Part shown: positions 58,403 to 64,000 of the stretch, piece after piece
Numbering within the stretch: position 1 is the first letter of the stretch
Layout of the letters: every line of letters starts with the position of its first letter
Position numbers and translations under genes: made by a program
Assembly: GCA_963719645.1 (NCBI GenBank)
Contig: CAVRCT010000007.1
Location: 496,001 to 560,000 of the forward strand
DNA from: CAVRCT01 sp963719645
GTDB lineage: Bacteria > Pseudomonadota > Gammaproteobacteria > DSM-16500
Length of the DNA stretch: 64,000 nucleotides
Reading direction: 5' to 3'
Notes under the pieces: generated by a model
The model's input: the letters and a program-made list of their open reading frames with translations, nothing else
Database searches by the model: none
What the model was told of the DNA's origin: nothing

Positions 58403-59128
58403 TTATAAATCGAACTCTTCGCCAAGATAAACAGCTCGGACTTCTTTGTTATGCAGAATATCCTGCGGGGTGCCTTGATAGAGCACTTCACCTTGATTAA
58501 CGATGTAGGCACGTTCGCAAATATCAAGGGTTTCGCGAACATTATGATCAGTAATTAAAATGCCAATATTACGTTTGCGTAAATGCGTAATGATGCGTTT
58601 CACATCGACGACTGAAATGGGATCGATACCAGCAAACGGCTCATCGAGCAAAATAAATTTCGGTTCAGTGGCAAGTGCGCGAGCAATTTCCACACGCCGT
58701 CTTTCACCACCGGATAAACTAATACCCAGTGTGTCGCGAATATGGGTGATGTGAAATTCTTCCAATAATTCATTTAAACACGCTAACCGTTGTGTATGAT
58801 TTAACTCTTTGCGTAATTCAAGAATTGCCATGATGTTATCGGCCGCACTCAATTTGCGAAAAATCGAGGCTTCTTGTGGCAGGTAACTGATACCTAATTG
58901 GGCGCGTGCATACACGGGTAAATGAGTGATGTCTTTGTCATCTAAAATAATGGCGCCTTTGTCGCAAGGAATTAAACCCACAATCATATAAAATGATGTT
59001 GTTTTACCGGCGCCATTCGGGCCGAGCAAACCCACCACTTCACCGCGATTGACGGTCAACGAAACATTTTTCACAACTTGGCGTGACTTGTAGGTTTTGC
59101 AAATTTTATCAATATGTAGGCTGGTCAT
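58403..59128 (-). CDS. lptB: LPS transport ATPase LptB
   Basis: A 241-residue ATPase that drives LptB2FG extraction of LPS from the inner membrane. Walker A GPNGAGKTTSFYMI at about residue 36, signature LSGGERRRVEIARAL, Walker B FILLDEPFAGIDPIS, and the switch His in LITDHNVRE. Its stop is 27 bp from hpf; it starts 4 bp after lptA. Confidence 0.96.
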   Translation of the reverse strand: MTSLHIDKICKTYKSRQVVKNVSLTVNRGEVVGLLGPNGAGKTTSFYMIVGLIPCDKGAIILDDKDITHLPVYARAQLGISYLPQEASIFRKLSAADNIMAILELRKELNHTQRLACLNELLEEFHITHIRDTLGISLSGGERRRVEIARALATEPKFILLDEPFAGIDPISVVDVKRIITHLRKRNIGILITDHNVRETLDICERAYIVNQGEVLYQGTPQDILHNKEVRAVYLGEEFDL

Positions 59129-59132
59129 GGGT

Positions 59133-59627
59133 TTACTTATTCGGCTCGATTACAATGGTTGTTCGTCCTGTTTCGGATGCAGGGGCAGTGACGATTTGAT
59201 CTTTCATATTATAAATGATAAATGGCCCGTGAAAACTATTATCTCCTTGCGTGACAATCACATCCCCTTCGAGTTGGACTAACGATTTGATGGGGAAAAA
59301 ACGAATGACTTTGGCTTTGGCGTGTACCGGCTTGTCGCCTTGTTTAGGTGTCGTCGAGTAATCCGCTAATTGATGAATACCATAAGCAATGGCTTCTTGA
59401 ATTTTGTGTTTATCATTATTGCTCGTGGTTAAACGATCAGCGGTTAAATGGGTGGTGCCTTGATCAACTTTGACGTTGCCTTCATAGAGATTATTTCCGG
59501 TTTTGTAATTAAACGTCGAAGAGTCAGCCACGATATGAATCGTTTGATGATCATCTCCGACTAGCGCAAATCCCAGACTAGGAAAGAGTAATAAGATGAT
59601 CGCAATGAGATTAAGAGGTCGGGACAT
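59133..59627 (-). CDS. lptA: Periplasmic LPS-bridge protein LptA
   Basis: A 164-residue protein with a signal peptide (MSRPLNLIAIILLLFPSLGF) and the OstA/LptA beta-jellyroll repeats (ADSSTFNYKTGNNLYEGNVK; GDVIVTQGDNSF). ATG 59627 is chosen because AAGGG lies 7 bp upstream; it overlaps the end of lptC by 17 bp. It carries LPS across the periplasm between LptC and LptD. A complete copy in the usual place. Confidence 0.92.
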   Translation of the reverse strand: MSRPLNLIAIILLLFPSLGFALVGDDHQTIHIVADSSTFNYKTGNNLYEGNVKVDQGTTHLTADRLTTSNNDKHKIQEAIAYGIHQLADYSTTPKQGDKPVHAKAKVIRFFPIKSLVQLEGDVIVTQGDNSFHGPFIIYNMKDQIVTAPASETGRTTIVIEPNK

Positions 59628-60195
59628 AATCGCCCTTAGCATTTGAGAGTAATTGAACGGTGCCATCTTCTAAGTTCGCCAACATGCCGATGGCGTGCAC
59701 AATGGTATCGGGTTGGGTGATTGTGACAGCGTCAGCTGTTGTTGCTTGTTTCTTATCTGGAAAAACATCTAACGTGGCTGTTTTCATAATCGTGACAGGA
59801 TTGGCTGCATCGCTGGGATGGTGGATAACCACATTGCTCGAAAAAATAATGTGTTCGATGCCATTAATGGCCTTGCCCCTATCAGAATCCACATACCAAG
59901 GTTCAGGTGACTGGCGATAAATGGTGACGTGTGGTTTCACAATATCTGTCGTATCATTTTCTGCGTAATGAATCATTTTCGGCGATTGAATTTTTAAAGA
60001 AGGGTTGCCTGTTTTGCTCATGATCGTGGCGGTGACGCCTTCCATGAAGGAATCCGGTTGGTTGACTAAATCATTCTGGGTCGTAATGGGTTTATGGTGT
60101 TTTGACAAGACCAATAACCAAGCGCTGAAAAAAACGGCAAGAAACAGTAATGCGCTCGTAATAGGATTTTTCCAAGAGAAAGCCGATGTCGTCAT
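59611..60195 (-). CDS. lptC: LPS export protein LptC
   Basis: A 194-residue bitopic protein. ATG 60195 (MTTSAFSWKNP) with GGTGA upstream is preferred over longer readings that overlap kdsC. One transmembrane helix (residues 14-32) anchors the periplasmic jellyroll (ATIMSKTGNPSLKIQSPKMI; KTATLDVFPDKKQATTADAV). It passes LPS from LptFG to LptA. Part of the kdsD-kdsC-lptC-lptA-lptB unit. Confidence 0.9.
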   Translation of the reverse strand: MTTSAFSWKNPITSALLFLAVFFSAWLLVLSKHHKPITTQNDLVNQPDSFMEGVTATIMSKTGNPSLKIQSPKMIHYAENDTTDIVKPHVTIYRQSPEPWYVDSDRGKAINGIEHIIFSSNVVIHHPSDAANPVTIMKTATLDVFPDKKQATTADAVTITQPDTIVHAIGMLANLEDGTVQLLSNAKGDYVPTS

Positions 60196-60199
60196 AAAG

Positions 60200-60727
60200 T
60201 CACCGAGCAAGATAGCTATCAATAACAGCTTGATAAGTATTTTGTGCATGCATAATGAATTCACAAAATTCTCTGGCGGCACCTTTCCCACCTTCAAGTG
60301 TTGTTACCCAATCAACATTGTCTTTGATCAGATTGGCGGCATTGGCGACGGTCGTCGATACACCTGCGCGACGCAATAAAGGTAAATCGGGTAAGTCATC
60401 GCCAATATACGCAATTTGTTCATCGGTTAAGGTTAACTTTTGCTTTAAGTCTTCATAGGCCGCGATTTTATCTTGTTGACCTTGGTATACGTGCACAATA
60501 TCCAGATCTTGCATGCGTTTGGTGACGGCGGGTGAGTTGCGTGCGGTAATAATAGCGACTTCGACGCCGGTGGTGCGTAGCATTTTCATGCCATGACCAT
60601 CGAGCACATGAAATACTTTTAATTCCGTGCCATCCGGTGCATAAATCAATGAGCCTGTGGTTAAAATACCGTCGACGTCAAAAATAGCTAACCGAATTTT
60701 TTTGGCTTTATTGATCAGTAATTCCAT
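60200..60727 (-). CDS. kdsC: KDO-8-phosphate phosphatase
   Basis: A 175-residue HAD enzyme that removes phosphate from 3-deoxy-manno-octulosonate 8-phosphate in inner-core LPS synthesis. Catalytic IFDVDGILTTG (Asp 17, Asp 19), Thr/Ser motif in VAIITARNS, Lys in QQDKIAAY, and GDDLPDLPLL as motif IV. The start ATG overlaps the kdsD stop (TGATG). Normal length for tetrameric KdsC. Confidence 0.95.
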   Translation of the reverse strand: MELLINKAKKIRLAIFDVDGILTTGSLIYAPDGTELKVFHVLDGHGMKMLRTTGVEVAIITARNSPAVTKRMQDLDIVHVYQGQQDKIAAYEDLKQKLTLTDEQIAYIGDDLPDLPLLRRAGVSTTVANAANLIKDNVDWVTTLEGGKGAAREFCEFIMHAQNTYQAVIDSYLAR

Positions 60728-61746
60728 CAAACCACTCCTGCGCGCAAGATATCATGCATGTGAACAACGCCAATCGGTTGTTTTCTATCATTGGTGATGA
60801 CTAGGGAAGTAATCTTAAAGGTTTCCATGATGTGTAATGCTTCAGCGGCTAACGTGTCGCTACGAATGACTTTCGGATTTTTAGCAATGAGTTCTTGAAT
60901 TTGAGTTTGATGAACATCGACATTTTTATCAAATGCGCGTCGGACATCGCCGTCGGTGAAAACACCGAGTAATTCATCTTGTTCATTGACGACGGTCGTC
61001 ATACCTAATTTTTTTTGCGTCATTTCAACAAGAGCAGTTTTGACGACATCGTGCGCGGCAATTTTAGGCATATTGGCACCGGCATGCATTAATTCTTCAA
61101 CACGGATTAATAAGCGTCTTCCCAGGCTGCCGCCAGGATGGGATAACGCAAAATCATCTGCCGTGAATCCGCGTCTCTGTAAAAGTGAAATGGCGAGTGC
61201 ATCTCCCATGACTAATGCAGCGGTGGTGCTGGATGTGGGAGCAAGTCCGTGTGGACACGCTTCTTTTTCAACGCTGACATCAATATTCACTGTGGCGGCT
61301 TTGGCCAGTGTAGACAGTGGTTTGCCGGTAAAGCTAATTAAGGGCAAATTTAAGCGTTTAATGAAAGGGAGGATAAACAGAATTTCTTCTGTTTCGCCAG
61401 AATTTGAAATTAAGAGCATGATATCGTTGGGGGTGATCATACCGAAATCACCGTGACGTGCTTCGCCGGGATGAATGAAAAAAGCGGGACTGCCTGTGCT
61501 GGCAAACGTGGCCGCGATTTTTCGACCGATGTGGCCTGACTTACCCATACCCATCACAATAATGCGACCTTTGCAGCTCAGCAAGATATTGCAAGCGTGC
61601 GCAAATCGTTGATCAATGCGGTCATATAAACGTTGAATTGCCTGAATTTCTGTCTCAATCACAGCGCGACCGAGTTCACACGTGGCAGAGGTTTCTTGAG
61701 GTTGGCTAGATAATAAAAAATCTTCTATGTTATCAGTAGCTTGCAT
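60727..61746 (-). CDS. kdsD: Arabinose-5-phosphate isomerase
   Basis: A 339-residue enzyme that turns ribulose 5-phosphate into arabinose 5-phosphate, the first step to KDO. The SIS domain (residues 45-185) has VMGMGKSGHIGRKIAATFAS and GEARHGDFGMITPND; two CBS domains follow (about 215-335; VFTDGDVRRAFDK, GVVHMHDIL). First gene of the KDO/LPS-transport operon. The divergent mla side is separated by a hairpin and a PspC gene. Confidence 0.95.
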   Translation of the reverse strand: MQATDNIEDFLLSSQPQETSATCELGRAVIETEIQAIQRLYDRIDQRFAHACNILLSCKGRIIVMGMGKSGHIGRKIAATFASTGSPAFFIHPGEARHGDFGMITPNDIMLLISNSGETEEILFILPFIKRLNLPLISFTGKPLSTLAKAATVNIDVSVEKEACPHGLAPTSSTTAALVMGDALAISLLQRRGFTADDFALSHPGGSLGRRLLIRVEELMHAGANMPKIAAHDVVKTALVEMTQKKLGMTTVVNEQDELLGVFTDGDVRRAFDKNVDVHQTQIQELIAKNPKVIRSDTLAAEALHIMETFKITSLVITNDRKQPIGVVHMHDILRAGVV

Positions 61747-61816
61747 ATTTATCCTGTTGGGCTTCCTAATGGAGTGCCTATTTTACCTGGTGTTGGGCAA
61801 ATAAAGAAGCAGGTTG

Positions 61817-61965
61817 CGCGTAATTCTCGATGTCAATTCAGTGTCGTGCCAGCGTGCTTTTAGCTGGCATCCAGATTTATCTCTGTATGAATTATATTAA
61901 GAGCAAACCTGGATGCCAGCTAAAAGCACGCTGGCACGACACTGAATTGACACCGAGATTACGCA
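61817..61965. repeat. G-family long hairpin between kdsD and the PspC gene
   Basis: TCAATTCAGTGTCGTGCCAG and about 35 further bases, to CTGGCATCCAG (61873), are inverted at 61909-61964 around an AT-rich 35-bp loop. Arms are about 56 bp with few mismatches. It fills most of the 304-bp gap; no gene seen. Confidence 0.92.
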
Positions 61966-62050
61966 ATTACGCCATACTTCTCACAAGGGTCTGGCTTAAA
62001 CCAATTAACCATATTAATATATTGGGCTTTTTTACAAATAAGGTTATGCT

Positions 62051-62275
62051 ATGAATTCGGCTAAACGGTTATACCGCTCACGTCAGCGTGTGATAGCAGG
62101 TGTCTGTGGTGGGTTAGGGGATTATTTTAATATTGATCCTGTTTGGGTTAGGCTAATGTTTGTGGTGCTAACTATCTTAGGTGTGGGTATTACGATTATT
62201 TTTTATGTCATTTTTGTGTTGATTGTTCCAAATGCACCTGTAGACAATACGGATTGCCCTAATTGTAAAAAATAA
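62051..62275 (+). CDS. Small PspC-domain membrane protein
   Basis: A 74-residue protein with the PspC pattern: KRLYRSRQRVIAGVCGGLGD, YFNIDPVWVRLMFVVLTILG, then one transmembrane helix and a short tail with DNTDCPNCKK. PspC domains sense or protect the inner membrane; this is a stand-alone form. It precedes mlaF by 11 bp and may belong to the Mla operon, which fits an envelope-stress role. Confidence 0.88.
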   Translation: MNSAKRLYRSRQRVIAGVCGGLGDYFNIDPVWVRLMFVVLTILGVGITIIFYVIFVLIVPNAPVDNTDCPNCKK

Positions 62276-62286
62276 TGAGCCTTTGA

Positions 62287-63087
62287 ATGGATAATTTAGT
62301 CGAAATCAGCAATCTCTCTTTTGACCGCGGCAGACGTCCTATTTTTGATGGTATTGATCTGGTGATTCCACGCGGCAAAATCACGGCTATCATGGGACCG
62401 AGTGGTACGGGAAAAACGACTTTGTTGCGTTTAATCGGTGCTCAATTACAACCGACTCAGGGACGGATTTTAGTCGCAGGAAAGAATATCCATCAGTTAT
62501 CCCGCCGCGAATTGTTTCAGTTGCGCAAAAAAATGGGCATGTTATTTCAAACAGGCGGATTATTTACGCATTTAAATGTTTTTGAAAACACCGCATTTGC
62601 ACTCCGCGAGCACACGAATTTATCCGAAAGCATGATTCGAACGTTAGTCTTGTTAAAATTACAAATGGTGGGTTTGCGTGGTGCACGCGATTTAATGCCC
62701 AGTGAATTATCTGGCGGCATGGCGAGACGCGTTGCGTTAGCGCGTGCGATTGCGTTGGATCCCGAATTAATTATGTATGATGAACCTTTCACGGGCCAAG
62801 ATCCTATTTCAATGGGCGTGTTAGTGAAATTAATTAAAACATTAAATGATACGCTTGGATTAACCAGCGTCATTGTTTCGCACGATGTGCAAGAAACGTT
62901 GGCTATTGCAGATTACGTGTATGTTATTTCGGATGGAAAATTAATAGGCAGTGGTACACCTGCTGAGCTCGGCAAAAACACGTCTAAAAAATTGGAACAA
63001 TTTTTGCAAGGTTTGCCAGATGGCCCCGTACCGTTTCATTATCCGGCTGCTCTTCTTGAACAAGATTTGTTAGAGGGAAATGTATGA
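62287..63087 (+). CDS. mlaF: Mla phospholipid transport ATPase
   Basis: A 266-residue ATPase of the MlaFEDB complex, which moves phospholipids between the outer and inner membrane. Walker A GPSGTGKTTLLR, signature ELSGGMARRVALARAI, Walker B LIMYDEPFTGQDPIS. A C-terminal extension after about 240 contacts MlaB in E. coli. mlaE overlaps its end by four bases. Confidence 0.95.
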   Translation: MDNLVEISNLSFDRGRRPIFDGIDLVIPRGKITAIMGPSGTGKTTLLRLIGAQLQPTQGRILVAGKNIHQLSRRELFQLRKKMGMLFQTGGLFTHLNVFENTAFALREHTNLSESMIRTLVLLKLQMVGLRGARDLMPSELSGGMARRVALARAIALDPELIMYDEPFTGQDPISMGVLVKLIKTLNDTLGLTSVIVSHDVQETLAIADYVYVISDGKLIGSGTPAELGKNTSKKLEQFLQGLPDGPVPFHYPAALLEQDLLEGNV

Positions 63088-63866
63088 GAGATCAAGTGGC
63101 AACGCTGGGCAGATGGGGCATTGATATCGTCAAAGAATATGGCAAAGCAGGTATTTTATTGTCAGGCGCGATCTTGCGTGTTCCTAATTTGCGAAAAGGT
63201 TTTCCCTTATTGTTACAGCAAATCTATGCAGAAGGTGTTTTATCATTAGTCATCGTGCTGGTGTCGAGTTTATTTATTGGTATGGTGGTTGCCTTGCAAG
63301 GTTATCATACGCTGACAAAATTTGGTGCCTCCGCTGAACTAGGAACCTTAGTGGCACTCAGTGTGACACGCGAGTTGGGTCCCGTCGTTGCTGCATTATT
63401 ATTTGCGGGACGTGCCGGTTCTGCATTGACCGCTGAAATTGGGTTGATGAAAGCAACAGACCAATTGTCGAGTATGGAAATGATGGCCGTTGATCCATTG
63501 CAACGCGTGATTGCGCCGCGTTTTTGGGGCGGTTTTTATTCTATGCCGATGTTGACGTTAATTTTTAATGTGACAGCGATATATGGTGCTTATTTGGTGG
63601 GGGTGAAATGGTTGGGGGTGGACGCCGGTGTATTTTGGTCAAACATGCAATCGTCTGTTGATTTTCATTTGGATGTGATCAATGGGATTATCAAAAGTAT
63701 TGTGTTTGGCTTAGTCATCACGTGGATTGCTGTGCACCAAGGCTATTATACGGTGCCAACTTCTGCCGGTATTGCGAGTTCAACCACGCGTACCGTTGTT
63801 TATTCTTCGTTGGCCATATTGGGCCTCGATTTCGTATTAACCGCAATGATGATAGGAGGGTGGTAA
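63084..63866 (+). CDS. mlaE: Mla phospholipid transport permease
   Basis: A 260-residue membrane protein (MlaE/YrbE family) with about five transmembrane helices; conserved VTRELGPVVAALLFAGRAGS and EIGLMKATDQLSSMEMMAVDP blocks are present. ATG 63084 overlaps mlaF. It forms the permease core of MlaFEDB. The next gene, mlaD, begins at the stop. Confidence 0.95.
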   Translation: MRDQVATLGRWGIDIVKEYGKAGILLSGAILRVPNLRKGFPLLLQQIYAEGVLSLVIVLVSSLFIGMVVALQGYHTLTKFGASAELGTLVALSVTRELGPVVAALLFAGRAGSALTAEIGLMKATDQLSSMEMMAVDPLQRVIAPRFWGGFYSMPMLTLIFNVTAIYGAYLVGVKWLGVDAGVFWSNMQSSVDFHLDVINGIIKSIVFGLVITWIAVHQGYYTVPTSAGIASSTTRTVVYSSLAILGLDFVLTAMMIGGW

Positions 63867-64000
63867 ATGTTGCCACAGCGGACTGTTGAAACCAGTGTAG
63901 GTTTATTTTTATTAGCGGCCATTGCTTGTCTTTTGGTGTTAGCGTTTAAAGTCAGCGGCTTAACCAGTTTTTTTAAACAAAATGCTTATGTTGTGACAGC
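63867..64000 (+). CDS. mlaD: Mla lipid-binding MCE protein, partial
   Basis: The first 44 codons of MlaD: MLPQRTVETSVGLFLLAAIA and a transmembrane helix, then the start of the MCE domain. ATG 63867 lies one base after the mlaE stop with GGAGGG upstream. The rest is outside the window. Confidence 0.88.
   Translation, partial: MLPQRTVETSVGLFLLAAIACLLVLAFKVSGLTSFFKQNAYVVT

Overview
The window looks like a piece of a host-associated gammaproteobacterial chromosome, most likely of the Legionellales/Coxiella-like lineage (inference). The base composition is moderately AT-rich. Housekeeping blocks follow gammaproteobacterial order: thrS-infC-rpmI-rplT, pheS-pheT-ihfA-merR, cmk-rpsA, lapA-lapB, and kdsD-kdsC-lptC-lptA-lptB divergent from mlaFED. 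There is a small CBU_0592-type membrane protein. Several large proteins are unrecognised, serine-rich or coiled-coil, and look like secreted effectors. The spacers are packed with palindromic repeats of at least seven families.

Layout. 1-5.8 kb is an accessory region: a serine-rich coiled-coil protein cut by the window edge, three toxin-antitoxin pairs (RelE/XRE, HigBA-like, HicAB), a small protein with a presequence-like N-terminus, a 476-bp partial duplication of that gene, and a HEPN-like protein. 5.9-20.8 kb is mostly core: tRNA-Asn, aspartate aminotransferase, a frameshifted uvrB, tRNA-Val, thrS, infC with an AUU start, rpmI, rplT, pheST, ihfA, a MerR-type regulator, tRNA-Pro, fadD and a truncated rlmL. 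20.8-26.9 kb holds an unknown GNAT-like protein, a composite repeat, and a minus-strand group of an unknown protein, an MFS exporter and a Cache/class III cyclase. 27-36.6 kb is gyrA-cmk-rpsA, an unknown effector-like gene, lapAB, dusA and a small membrane protein. 36.6-39 kb is a repeat block around a second serine-rich coiled-coil protein. 39-46 kb has nrdAB with two candidate NrdR boxes, pssA and an ABC exporter. 46-58 kb has an outer-membrane protein, nested repeats, sdaA, ampG, a large MscS-type channel, a lipoprotein, tldD, darP, a Lys/His-rich secreted protein and pmbA. 58-64 kb is the envelope cluster hpf-lptB-lptA-lptC-kdsC-kdsD facing a PspC protein and mlaF-mlaE-mlaD (cut by the window end).

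How it fits together. Translation, LPS transport and phospholipid-homeostasis genes are intact, while several loci show reduction. Genes usually between gyrA and cmk (serC, aroA) are absent, ihfB is absent after rpsA, rpoN is absent between lptB and hpf, RlmKL has lost its RlmK half, and uvrB carries a one-base frameshift. A serine-catabolising sdaA is kept while serC is missing from its usual place, which fits a host-dependent amino-acid consumer (inference). Lost genes, duplications and unknown effector-like genes tend to lie next to palindromic repeats, so the repeats are the likely agents of remodelling.

The most interesting targets are the duplicated gene with the mitochondrial-presequence-like start, the repeat that appears to supply the start codon of a HigB toxin, the effector-like genes, and the uvrB frameshift. 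No single complete new system can be proven from sequence reading alone.
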